DNA of 64,000 nt, from positions 1-64,000 of the forward strand of contig JASBNA010000026.1 in the NCBI GenBank assembly GCA_038087015.1, read 5' to 3'. The first letter of the stretch is position 1. Each line of letters starts with the position of its first letter. The position numbers and the translations under genes were made by a program. Shown here in pieces: positions 54,329 through 64,000 of the stretch. This stretch comes from Cerrena zonata (lineage: Eukaryota; Basidiomycota; Agaricomycetes; Polyporales; Cerrenaceae). Below the pieces are notes generated by a model. That model did no database searches, was not told the DNA's origin, and saw only the letters and a program-made list of their open reading frames with translations.

Positions 54329-57225
54329 GTAACTTCTGCAGTGAGAAGCAATTTGTCCGAATTGCGAGGGTCCGTAACAGATGTTATGGCAGCGGATATA
54401 AATGCACCGGTTTTATCACCTGAGGGGAAAGCTTGTAAGTATGTAGGACCGAAACGATCATAACGGATATCAGCTGAAAACCAGTGCAGCCAAGGCTGTC
54501 CTAGTATACCGTCATATCTTCCATGCTCTTGTGTGCTGACAAAGAAATGGTGGTCGAAATTCTTGCCATGAATTTGGACGGGTGCGTCGCGAGCGCAACC
54601 GACTAGAGGGATTGGGGCGCCACCAAGTCCACGAAGAGACCATTTGGAACCATCTTGGTCGATGGGAACACTTGTTTGTTCCCAGACGCGTCTTGTGATA
54701 AGATTCAATTCGGAACCGCTGTCAATGAGGAAAGTAACCTCTTCACTGCCGAATATTCCTTTGACAACACCGGCGGCTTTCGCATAGAACCTGGTAGGAG
54801 ATTTTACCGAAACAGCATCTGCATATCGCTCAAGGAAAGAGGGTAAGTCTGCCGGGTCGCCGTCCCAAGTTAGGATGGCGCATCCAGGGTCATCTTCCGA
54901 ATCGGCTATCTCTACAACTGCACCATCCGAATCCACATCGACATTTGAGACGGAACCTTGCATTTCAACATCGCCGCTCTGAGAATTAAATTCTCGACGC
55001 GTTTTCACCATTCCACCCATGCGTTTTTGCAGTTCTGGAGAAATGCCCAAGATCTCCCGTAAGGAAACGGACGCTTTCTGTTCTAAGATGCGTTTCAAAA
55101 TATCGTCCGGCGAAATCTCGCTTTGGATATCAGAAGTAAAGCGGTATGGTACGGACTTATCTTTCTCTTTAAAGTCTTGCCGACGGTCTTGTTGTCGATC
55201 TTGCTGGCGAGAACGTTGCTTGTCTTGCCATCCTTCGCGGGTGTTTGCCTTATGTGGGGCGGACGGATACTCACGCGGTTGGTTAGGAACATGCGTGAAG
55301 CGTAGATCATTATCGCCGGATGGTCGTACTTGTGGACGAGAGGGGCCAGCAGGAGGGGAAGTATTGACATCCCTATGATCTTCGAAGCGAACTTGTTTTT
55401 GAAACTGGGCGACCGGAACAGGTTCGTTCGTTTCTTTCGCTTTCTGGGAGCGGGTAGTCACTGGAAAAGAGTAGTAAGCGTGAGACGAGGCAGCATGAAT
55501 GTCACCGTTTAGGACATCCTCGTTGTTCCGGCATAAGCTGACAGCCATACAAGAAGCACTCGCAAGGTGAGGGGGAACGTCCCGACCAGAGTTAGGTCGA
55601 TTTGCAATTTCTTGCCGGAGGACGGCGGCCATACCACCAGGTCCTCTATGAGTCAAGACGAGTTCAGCATTATCCGACACTTTAACAAGCCTACCAGTGA
55701 CAGGATGAAATTTGAGGACACCCTCGTCGATAAGACTCGGAAGCTCGTCGCAGTTTCGCAATGGAAAAGCGTGGTTAAGGTCGATACCTTGAACCTTCCC
55801 GCATAAAAAACAGGACTTCGGCTGTTGTCCAAGATGTTGAGGAGTTTGAGGACGATAATGTGGACTCGCATTTGCCGGTCCATAAGCAGAAACATAGTGT
55901 GGGGTTTGCTCGGCATATGCGGTTACGAATGTCTTCGCCGGTTCTTGGCCCAAAGTGAGATTCTTAATCCGCTCTTCGAGCTGAGAGATGGTGTTCTCGA
56001 CTTGTTGCTTCAACATCTTGACATCTTCTTTCTTGTGTTTCTCATTCCTGGTTTTCTGAGACGATCTTCCACGTTTAACGACCGGACGTTCATCGTTGGA
56101 GCTGCTATTGCCAGTATCAGTATTCGAGTCGGAATCAGACTCACTACTATATCGTTTTCCCTTGCGACGTTTTACAGAAACTTTTCGACGTGTTGATCTT
56201 CTTTTACTGGATTTCTTGTCATCGTCCGAGGTGGAGGATCCTTCGCCGTCGGAGCTATAATCGATATCATCAGCGCTGAAATGCTTCCTTACCAGATCAA
56301 CCGTGCGATGGAAGGGAGGCGGATTGCTGCTCGAGAGAGGCTTTCCTTCGGCTTCGCCCATAGCTTCAAGGGCGGGTTTGATTTTCTTCCGGAGGGCACC
56401 AGGGAGGCCTTTGTAGAATAGTTTGTCGCATTCGCCGGACGCGATCAGGTTTTTTTCAATGAGTTTACCTCGTTTGCGTAAGAATTTTCGGAGATAATTT
56501 TCGAAGGTATTCTTGTTTTTGACCTTGTGATCCTGCGAACAGAAACGTCTGAGCGAGTCAGCAGTAGTACTGGACTTATCGGATGTGTTAAAGTAGTATT
56601 TGAGAGCAACTTTCGCCCTTGCCCAAGTGCTAGTATCCGAGAACTCGGTTTCCACAGCCTCTAAAGTCTCTTTGACCCTTGAAGAGCAGTACCGAAGGAC
56701 CAGAGTGGGAAGCTTAGATTCGGCGAGCCCAGCGGCTCTGGCAGCGGCTTCGAGACTATCAATGAATTCATCGACCTCTTCTTTTCCATCGAAGTAAGGA
56801 GCACGGCTAGTTCGCGGACGAGGAAGAGGAATAGTGGTAGTCACAATAGTAGGAATAGCGATCTGATGGACTGTTGAAGAAGACGATTGGTGAGGACCTT
56901 GCGATTGAGAGCCGGGAGTCTGCGACTGTGAATTCAAACCGCCTGGTAGCAAACCAGACGATGGTCCAGAAGCGTTCCCGCCACCTGCGGGCATTGTGAC
57001 AGATGATAAACGGAAGGGCGGAGGCGGAGGGGGTACTGAAGAGAATGGGTGAAGGGAAGACCTTGATGAAGAGCTCTGAACGGAGGAAGATCTGCCGTGT
57101 GCAAGACCACGACGAGGGAGAACCGATATGCGAGAGAGAGAGCTACCCCGACGATGGGGAGGTGGAGGAGAGGAGGAACTGGAAGAAGAGGGAGGTTTCG
57201 AGCTCGACCTCAAAGAGTATGTCAT
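54304..57225 (-). CDS. Gag-protease polyprotein of the gypsy element
   Basis: 973 aa from ATG 57225 to TGA 54304-54306. A Ser/Pro-rich N-terminus is followed by the gag capsid-like region (about residues 137-281: RAPYFDGKEEVDEFIDSLEA.., FENYLRKFLRKRGKL, LPGALRKKIKPALEA). Then come an acidic and basic low-complexity stretch and a short coiled coil (LKQQVENTISQLEERI). A zinc-knuckle-like Cys-x2-Cys-x9-His-x6-Cys lies near residue 470-490, with spacing unlike the usual CX2CX4HX4C. The aspartic protease is near residue 833 (FLIDSGSELNLI, with ILGQPWL as partner motif). Gag packages RNA and the protease cuts the polyprotein. Confidence 0.88.
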   Translation of the reverse strand: MTYSLRSSSKPPSSSSSSSPPPPHRRGSSLSRISVLPRRGLAHGRSSSVQSSSSRSSLHPFSSVPPPPPPFRLSSVTMPAGGGNASGPSSGLLPGGLNSQSQTPGSQSQGPHQSSSSTVHQIAIPTIVTTTIPLPRPRTSRAPYFDGKEEVDEFIDSLEAAARAAGLAESKLPTLVLRYCSSRVKETLEAVETEFSDTSTWARAKVALKYYFNTSDKSSTTADSLRRFCSQDHKVKNKNTFENYLRKFLRKRGKLIEKNLIASGECDKLFYKGLPGALRKKIKPALEAMGEAEGKPLSSSNPPPFHRTVDLVRKHFSADDIDYSSDGEGSSTSDDDKKSSKRRSTRRKVSVKRRKGKRYSSESDSDSNTDTGNSSSNDERPVVKRGRSSQKTRNEKHKKEDVKMLKQQVENTISQLEERIKNLTLGQEPAKTFVTAYAEQTPHYVSAYGPANASPHYRPQTPQHLGQQPKSCFLCGKVQGIDLNHAFPLRNCDELPSLIDEGVLKFHPVTGRLVKVSDNAELVLTHRGPGGMAAVLRQEIANRPNSGRDVPPHLASASCMAVSLCRNNEDVLNGDIHAASSHAYYSFPVTTRSQKAKETNEPVPVAQFQKQVRFEDHRDVNTSPPAGPSRPQVRPSGDNDLRFTHVPNQPREYPSAPHKANTREGWQDKQRSRQQDRQQDRRQDFKEKDKSVPYRFTSDIQSEISPDDILKRILEQKASVSLREILGISPELQKRMGGMVKTRREFNSQSGDVEMQGSVSNVDVDSDGAVVEIADSEDDPGCAILTWDGDPADLPSFLERYADAVSVKSPTRFYAKAAGVVKGIFGSEEVTFLIDSGSELNLITRRVWEQTSVPIDQDGSKWSLRGLGGAPIPLVGCARDAPVQIHGKNFDHHFFVSTQEHGRYDGILGQPWLHWFSADIRYDRFGPTYLQAFPSGDKTGAFISAAITSVTDPRNSDKLLLTAEVTDRSRPDF
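54306..54310 (-). other. Candidate -1 frameshift site between gag-pro and pol
   Basis: On the minus strand a run of five T (GGATTTTTGA) ends at the gag stop. Slipping back one base on the TTT codon converts GAT-TTT-TGA into GAT-TTT-TTG-ATT and enters the pol frame exactly. A -1 shift at the end of gag-pro is the usual gypsy strategy; use of this very site is inferred. Confidence 0.5.
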
Positions 57226-57280
57226 TCACTAGAATGGAATCAACGGAATAAGATTGTCAGTGGCACCAGGATTGTGCTAC

Positions 57281-57298
57281 CCCCTGCGGTGGTCACCA
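57281..57298 (-). other. Candidate primer-binding site
   Basis: On the minus strand, one base after the 5' LTR, TGGTGACCACCGCAGGGG begins with TGG, the complement of a tRNA CCA end. The complement could form a tRNA T-stem and acceptor end. Which tRNA it would be is unknown. Confidence 0.35.
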
Positions 57299-57299
57299 C

Positions 57300-58393
57300 T
57301 GTTGTAGGGGATTCTATAGGTAGCGAAGTGGGTTCCTGATGCGTATGAACGTGAAGAAGAAAAGAGAAAACCGAGTGATAGTAATACCGCCAGGTAATAA
57401 AGAGTGAAGAAGTGTTAAGTGGGGCCGCGGTACGGATACGATCCGTAAGATCAAACGTATCTGACCGAAACGTACACAACCGGACGTTTTGTATGTAACT
57501 AGTCGATTTATATGTAACAATAATAGAATACTCAGCTTTAGAGGACGAAAGGTTGGACCGCCAACGGTATGGCGGTTAGATCCTTATGTGTGTGGACGAA
57601 GAGACGAATGACTAGTCGATGGCAATAGGACGGATGAGACGAGCGGCGGTACGACAGCGGGAATCGTAAAGGATCAACTATAGCGGGCGGAACAGTAGTT
57701 CGAGTGCAAGAAGGAAGATGGATTCTAGGTAACGGGTTCGAGTTATTTATACAGTTAGAGACTCTCTTCAAGCCGTACTCTTGGCCGAGAATCCTACGAT
57801 GGTGATTGGTGCGACATGAAGGAAAGCGATAGAAGAATGAGCGGAATATGAAAACAGAACAAGCTCGAATAGAAGACCTTCCTTTAAAGGAAAGGTCCTC
57901 GACCAATTAGGAAGTGCGTGGGTACAAGAATAAGAAATAAGGGAAAGCGAGAGGATTGACCGTGTGTTCGAACAAGACAAGAAGAAAGACTTGAACCTTC
58001 CGACTCGAGCAATGACTCGGTGCGACAAAGTGGTGCCTCCGAGGATGACGAAACCTCCCCCGAAAGGATCGTTCTCACTCGCACTCGTCTGCGACCTACG
58101 TCTCGAGTCTTCAGATCTTCGTCTGACGTCCTGAACTGCCGTGGATACATTCAATAACATGTAAAATGATAAGAACGAAAGAAAAGAGAAGGAACTTAGA
58201 AGCTAATGGAAGTTATTCATATCTGCGAATCCACTCTTGACCAGGTACCCAATAAGGAAGGTGCCGGATGTGAGTGTGATCCGGATGGTGTTCGGATGTT
58301 GTGTTCGGACGCTTTCTTGATGTGTCGAAAGTTCCTATCATAAAAAATAAAAATTCTAAGTGTATTTTCTATGTCCTATTGTCCCCTACAACA
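57300..58393 (-). repeat. 5' LTR of the gypsy element
   Basis: 1094 bp with the TATAAATA box at 57744-57751 (minus), so transcription would run leftward into gag. Near-identical to 48569-49662. Confidence 0.92.
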
Positions 58394-59227
58394 CCGACAA
58401 GAGGATACCACAACAGACAACTATTCTCACCTCATACCACATGCCCCGCCTCCAAAAATGCAATATATCACGGCTGGACTTGACAATAGCCCATCCGTCT
58501 CTGTATAGGTTCCCATCATCCACCCCTCTATTACACCTCTTGTGTCTTGATTATTACACGACTGAAAAAGCAAATCAACTGTGCCGGTTCCTTACCTCAT
58601 TCCGATCTCTGTCTATCCTGACTATTACACAGTCTCTGCCCACGATTCACCCCATCCGTGGTCATTTCCCACACCTACAATTCAATCGTTCGAAGTGCGC
58701 CTTGCGGACCTTGGCACTAGTACTAGAGGGTAAACCCAATCTATCTACACTCCTGGAATCCTTCATCAAAGCCCCTCCTTTTGTCTCTCACCTGAGACAT
58801 CTTATAGTTGCATACAGTTCCGAGCTTACGCCTTCCCCCTCATTCGAAGTCCGGGACATCACAGAGCTACTAGAGCACTGTAGTCAATCTCTTGAAGAGG
58901 TCACTGTAATAGTGGGCCACATTAGGATGGTACCTTGTACAAATCTATGTATGTAGATTGCAAACACATTTCCGAGTATACTTGGTGCTGATGCTTCAAT
59001 TTATAGCTTCCTGCTCCCATTTTCTAGACCCAAAAGTATTAGAAAAAGACAGGAAACGATTCACTGATGAAGTTGGGTGTCTTGATGACATTTTTTCCCG
59101 GGAAAGGTTCCGCTCCTTTCACAAGTTTCGAATTAGAGCCAAAGTGGAACCTTTTGAGCTTCCAAAGCTCAAAGAGCGGAAGGTCAATGTTGATTTCGGT
59201 GACAATGAAGACCCAATACCATGGTGA

Positions 59228-61836
59228 CATGTAAGTAACCTTCATACTTTGGATGGCATTATGTATTTATTAATCCAGTTTTATAGATGTAGAGCTGTAA
59301 GATATCTTCTGTATCGACTCAAAGGCACGGTTGACTACGTCCAACCTGATTCCTTTCCAATTTCTCCATATCGCATCTTGCTTCGCTGCTTCATTTGTAC
59401 TGTACTGCCACTACCACGGATTTTCGCTACACATAATTGACTCTACCAAATGACTTCCCCTTTACTACCTTTTCGCTTTATGTCATGTTTGTATTTTGTC
59501 CCCAACGGAACCTTCCTTTTCGGTAAAAAGATATATCTATTAAAGTCCTACAAATTCAAGAAGTTGATGAGCAATCATGTCAAAGGCAGAAAATGAATGG
59601 CGGGTGTTGATAGCGTGTAAGCTGGCTGACTTCAACAGAGCGACGGACGTATATGAGTGTCAAGAAGACGCGAGTGGATTATGAGTCGATTTCAAGGTGG
59701 ATGACTAGGATACACGGTCGTAGGAAGGACGAGAAGGATAGAGGAGTATGAAGAATAACGATTCATGGACCTAATAGCCTGAGGATTCGAAACATCATTA
59801 GAACAGATGAGAATGGAGTGATAGGTTGATGAAACTTACCGAGTTACATTCCCGGAAATGCGGAGGTTCTATGAATGGGATCCTGAGCCATTAAAGTTTC
59901 TTTCGAGTGGGCACGCATGCGAATGGATTCGGTTCACTAACGTTCGACTCCATGGATGCGTCATATTATGAAGATGAGAAGTGTCATCGAGCGAGAAAGC
60001 ATTATAGATGAGATTTCTCAGTCGGCGGTGATAAACAGCAAATACGCAGACCGGCTCAAAGGTGTTTATTTCCGAAAAACAGCGCAGAGGAGAGTATGGT
60101 ACATATGATACTAGGCAAGGTCCATTCAGAGAGCATAGACCAGAGACGTCGATCTAGGATTGGAGGGGAAATGTTAGGGAGTACTGAGAAGTAAAGGTGC
60201 GTATCAGGTGATTGCCCCGGGGCAACAAATAAAGCTGGTGGACTGGAGTACAAACGAGGACGAGGTTTGGCCAGCGTTGAGGAGCCGAGGGTAAGTGGAT
60301 ATATACCCCCGAGAGTACACTGTCTTCTGACAAAAGCAAAAGGTACAATAAATAACACAAGCCCAAATGACATTTCAAGAGAGCTGAGTATGGGAACAAG
60401 AGTGTGTTATCACAAGAACAAAAGGTTGACGTCTAGAAGGGAGGAGCAATACTCGTCGCGGTGTCTAGTTGACATCTCTTGCACGAATAGACCACATGAG
60501 GAAGGTCAAGTTTTCGGTATAGTTCGACGAAATAAAGGGTGAGTACAGAATGAGGTCTGGGCAGTGTCATTTTTACTTCGATCGTTTGGACGCTTGCGAG
60601 TGCACTGCGGAGTGTTGTTGAGAACCGACAAGATAAACTAAATGATTGGTGGTCATTATATGCTTCTGCGACGTGCGAGAGAAGACAAGAGTAGATCTTG
60701 ATTAGTCAGAAAGGGCCCTCGGTCTGGCTATCTTCTATCCTTGGGTCTCCAGTCTTGCACGTTGCGTTTCGTCGGAATCGTTCTTGGCTAGACGATCAGA
60801 GTACTTGACGTGTGATTGGTCGTGATAGGAATGAAGATAGTTGGATGTCAAGTTCCTACTAGAGGTACCATGAGTATTCGAGCGGTTCGTGTAGGACGAA
60901 AAGCGGAAATTGTGTTGTAATTGAGTACATTGATTAGTAACGAGAACGCCGAAATGTCGCTATAATATAGTAGATCGAGGTGGCTTCTTTAGGAAGAAAC
61001 AAAGGTGTGCGTTGCAATAGGACAAGAGAGAACTGTCAGGAATGAGACGATGACACTGAAACAAGGGTTTCCGGACAACATAATATGGACAGGCCGACTT
61101 GAACGAAGGAAATGCTGTATGAAGAGAGTTGGGCAGTCGATATTAGGTTGGAAGACTGGGAATGGAATCTAACACGCGCGAGGGGAGGTGAACACGATGG
61201 GTCCGGAGCTGAGAGAGTGATAGCTAGAGGGAGATGGACATACCAGAGTTTGAGAGTATGTCTTAGAGACTCGAAATATCTTTAGAGTGAGAATCTTGAA
61301 CTCGTATCTGCGATTGAATGCAGATGGACTTTATGGCAGTTCGAGTCCGTAGCGTGCCCCGGAGGTAAGCCGATGTACGTGGACTTTTCTTCGTGATGAA
61401 GCTAATGCGTAAGTTCACTCGTCTAGCTCATTGACTTGTATGGGGGCACCTGTTATGACTCGACAAGTGTCATCGAGTGAGAGAACTCCAGAGCCTTCAA
61501 GTCGAACATAAGAGAGAGAGCTAGGTTCCAGCACTAAAGAAGAAGAAGGACCGAATGATTGCAAGCACCAGCATGTTCTCATAGAATTGGGGAATACAAG
61601 ACGAAGGATGGTCCAGATTGACTGAGGACGTAGGATGGAGGCATGGCGTAGTAACCATGACGTATACGGCTTTCGAGGCGACGTGGTCTCGCAAGGTATT
61701 TATTGTGCAGGTACCGGGAAGCAAAGAAGGCTAGGGAGCTTGCAGAGACTCGGAGGGAGTAAGAGGTCAGATAGCTCGGGAGGGAAGCTGAGAGAAGACT
61801 TACTACTCGGCGATGAGAGAGAAGCAAACACGTCAA
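59228..61836. repeat. Downstream module of F-box copy 8
   Basis: Follows the modules at 29.9-31.5 kb, 35-39 kb and 42.6-45 kb. Pieces such as ..NRPHEEGQVFGIV.. near 60490-60525 match ..NGPYEEDQVFGM.. of the copy 7 module near 43590-43625. No complete gene. Confidence 0.5.
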
Positions 61837-61870
61837 CCAATCGGAGATAGCCGATCGAATATGCCACGTG
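61837..61870 (+). promoter_or_regulatory. CCAAT plus CACGTG (E-box) element
   Basis: CCAAT at 61837-61841 and CACGTG at 61865-61870; same flanks as the blocks at 39126 and 44975. Starts a further unit whose F-box gene should lie just beyond the window. Confidence 0.5.
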
Positions 61871-64000
61871 TCGAGCTCCGGATTTCGCGGCCATTGCGCC
61901 TCGTCTCACTCTCTCGCTCTGAGGCTATAGATTTTTCTGACCATCCATTCCGAGTCTTACCAAGCCAGCTCCGATACGTCAATGGGACTAGGATGTCAGG
62001 ATACGATGCCCGTCTCGTCTCCGCAAATGGAAATGACCATCCTCTTGCTATCTCGTTCTATGTTCCGGCTACTTCCAACGTTCTCATCCCGCCTCAGCAT
62101 AGTAACTATGGTCGTTACTGAATAAATCATCGTCATGCCCTTCTCTCCCTCTAGTAATATGACGACGGCTTATGTTTCGATCCTCAACTGATCTGCAATC
62201 GATACTGACATCTCCTTCGGTGCTTGCATCAGTAATGAACGTGATTACTGGGCGAAAGACTTCCAGACGCAATCGTCTGTGTATTACTGCCTGGCCGTTT
62301 ATTAGGCTGCGACGTACTCGGAGACGACGTTGTTGTAGAGACAAGAATACCTCTTTATTGTACGCCCACTCGATCTCAATGGTGTTGAATTAAACGTTTT
62401 GAAATTCGCTTTTTCTATCAGGAGCTCGATCCCCAACACTAAACGTGAACAGTATCCTTCCATACTCCGATAGTTGATACTCAAGTTCTTTTACTCGAAC
62501 TCTCTGTTCTCTCGCTGAGCGAAGCCCGCAATTGACGGCGATATTGTTGACATTCCAAATCCGAACTACTGCTTTCTGGGTCATCTCCAACCGTCTATCA
62601 TGAAGGAGTTGTTTCGCGTCTCTTTCGTCTAATACTACCAAACACATCACGGCAATCGAAGTACATGCTCCCCAACCTCGCGTGCTACTTTTCTTCTCCC
62701 ACACGCATCCAAGTCAGGTTGTGTGCCTTCCACGTGGTATAATCTTTGTATACGATACCTTCACATGATGGTTTGACGAGAGGGAAGCAGTGGGATGCCA
62801 TGAGAAGTGCGAGTATGCGAGGGCTGAGAACGTCGAATGGTCACAAGAGGACTGCTATTGGTGAGTGATTGCCCTGGTCGCGTCGAATGAAATCCGAATG
62901 TGTTTAATCTCGTCAAATACGACCGTACTTATCCTTCTCGTCCGCATATACGGCGACCTTCATTTGATGAAATAGAGCTCGATGATTACTCATGTTCGGC
63001 GCGAACGAATACGGTCTCGACGAATCGGTATTTTCTATTTATTGTGTATAGACTCAGTATTCGACGCAGATTATCAGATGGGCATATATGGGTTAGAATT
63101 TATATTATTCAAATTCTTTCGGTGGTAATCTGTATCTTACATGGAAAAGCCTTTGAACACGCTCAGAAGCAGGCTGAGTATACGTAGGATATAGGAAGAC
63201 TTGTGATGTTGGAGGTTCATTCCTTGATTAGTCCAAAGGAACTACCGCGTCGCCTCGAGCTAGGTGATCCAACGCGGATATATAAAAAGCGAGTGTCGAA
63301 TCAATCCATGCTGCTCACCACGACTGAGTGTATGCGACGGCTTTTATGTATACCATAGTGCAATGACGAATACATAAGGAAGGAGCCAAAGCGAGACAGA
63401 GAAGGCGGACTCAAACGTGAGATAGAATGGTGCAGAGGTTAATGTGTGAAAGCATCGATAGATAGAGTGAAGGAATCACCAGTACTTTCGACATCTTTCT
63501 TTAGGGAGCGGCGAACAGGGACGACGTCAAGAGGCACTAACTTCGACTGGGAAAGTCACGGAGAATGATCCAGAGGCTAATACGTATAGCACACCGCGAG
63601 GAGCTCAAATTATGGGTTATATGAGTCTTCTATGTCTCCGTTAACAGTACTACTGGAGAACGCTTGAACATCCTAATGAGGTGGTATTTTCGGGGTCGCT
63701 GTTCGAGACTGAGGCAGTTTGAGCATACAGTGAGTCTTAGGGACGGCAGCTGGCCTGACAGCACGTAGTGCGGTACTTCAAGTTCCATTTCAAATTCGAG
63801 TGCGTTGGGCTTGGATATTATATGCAGAGGTTAAGAGAGAAACACATATAAACTATAACGAGTTCAAAGAGCGACCTCGAAAGCCAGCAAGTCGGCGATC
63901 GCCGATCAAAGCAGGTCTGTTCTACCCATCCCGGTTCTCACCGGCAAAGTTCAGGAGTTCTGCTTCAAGAATATTGAGGTCAGTCTGAATCTATCATCGG
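61871..64000 (+). repeat. Upstream module of a further F-box unit, cut by window end
   Basis: Carries the stretches SFYVPATSNVLIPPQ (about 62059-62102), RPLDLNGVELNVL (about 62362-62400) and an exon-like CEYARAENVEWSQEDCYW followed by gtgagt (near 62807-62865). Its last 100 bases (ttctacccatcc.. to ..tctatcatcgg) match 31980-32060 upstream of F-box copy 6. A tenth F-box gene is therefore expected to the right. Confidence 0.5.

Larger units (their letters stand above)
48569..58393 (-). mobile_element. Ty3/gypsy LTR retrotransposon, nearly complete
   Basis: 9825 bp on the minus strand, bounded by two 1094-bp LTRs with TGTTG..CAACA ends and the target duplication CCGA (48565-48568 and 58394-58397; five bases, ACCGA, if the LTR is taken to end in CAAC). 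Inside, gag-protease (54304-57225), RT-RNase H (52244-54307) and integrase (49721-52243) follow in gypsy order (RT before IN). I found a single difference between the LTRs (c at 49641, t at 58372), so insertion is recent. It lies in exon 5 of F-box copy 8, opposite in direction to that gene. Confidence 0.93.
47781..59227 (+). pseudogene. F-box gene with lost start and gypsy insertion (array copy 8)
   Basis: The former start reads ATT (47781). A deletion fuses exon 1 to the second intron, so exon 2 is missing. The remaining exons are 47866-48102, 48155-48214, 48281-48568 continued at 58398-58948, and 59007-59227; all are in phase. A 9.8-kb retrotransposon interrupts exon 5 just after ..LLQYIKLLWIAT. 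The 4-bp duplication CCGA means that the pre-insertion frame was open. The F-box (LPTEIHELIIDYVAE..CARVCQTWVPRAQMHLFS) lies left of the element. The repeats (PHLQFNRSKCALRTLAL, LLEHCSQSLEEVTVIVG) and the LDDIFSRERFRS tail lie right of it. The 5' damage shows that the gene was probably already failing. Confidence 0.85.

Noticed and set aside
63216..63880. Possible insertion relative to the upstream module of copy 6
   Set aside because: The flanks match 31860-31920, so about 660 bases appear extra, but I found no terminal repeats or target duplication to support a mobile element.
1..64000. tRNA genes, CRISPR arrays, biosynthetic cluster
   Set aside because: I saw no cloverleaf with a GGTTCRANNCC arm in a plausible context, no spaced short repeats, and no synthase-type genes. 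A tRNA search program would settle the first point.

Overview
The window reads as nuclear DNA of a filamentous basidiomycete, most likely an Agaricomycete. Genes are cut by many short introns of about 45-65 bases with gtatgt/gtaagt/gtgagt donors. The dominant protein family is the expanded F-box family typical of that class. A WD40 protein, a secreted GH43 glycosidase, a classical SDR and a Ty3/gypsy retrotransposon fit the same picture. I cannot name the species.

The window is mostly a degenerating array of paralogous F-box genes. I count nine copies: two on the minus strand at the left (1-343, cut by the window edge; 3369-5500) and seven on the plus strand (13629-15212, 16118-17864, 24048-25810, 26438-28253, 32740-34920, 40568-42316, 47781-59227). 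The well-preserved copies share one six-exon structure: an 18-nt first exon, exon 2 of 59-65 nt, an N-terminal exon of about 200-245 nt, a basic exon of 57-60 nt, a roughly 0.8-kb F-box/repeat exon and a 218-245-nt C-terminal exon, with junction phases 0,2,2,2,1. By reading exon by exon I could close the frame completely for 24048-25810 (455 aa) and 40568-42316 (484 aa). The others carry lost start codons, a frameshift, deletions, or transposon insertions in the big exon.

Between the array copies at the left lie single genes: a GH43 arabinofuranosidase-like enzyme (5790-7406, minus, 12 exons), a WD40 propeller (9032-10276, minus) just downstream of a conserved basidiomycete hypothetical gene (10310-11680, minus, 6 exons), an SDR oxidoreductase (19136-20102, plus, 5 exons), and next to it a frameshifted relic of a Polo-kinase polo box (minus, about 20165-20520).

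The right half (24-64 kb) is tandem segmental duplication. A unit of about 6-7 kb consists of a CCAAT/CACGTG element, an upstream module, the F-box gene and a downstream module. Four kinds of mobile DNA have landed in it: a foldback element with two 616-bp arms (28642-29901), a hAT-type MITE (32133-32515), a Tc1/mariner-pogo-type MITE inside an F-box exon (33628-34076), and a 9.8-kb Ty3/gypsy element inside another F-box exon (48569-58393, minus). The gypsy LTRs are almost identical, but its pol frame carries an in-frame TGA between RNase H and integrase.

Exon structures were worked out by hand from splice signals, reading frame and paralogue comparison. Family names rest on motif recognition, not on a search.
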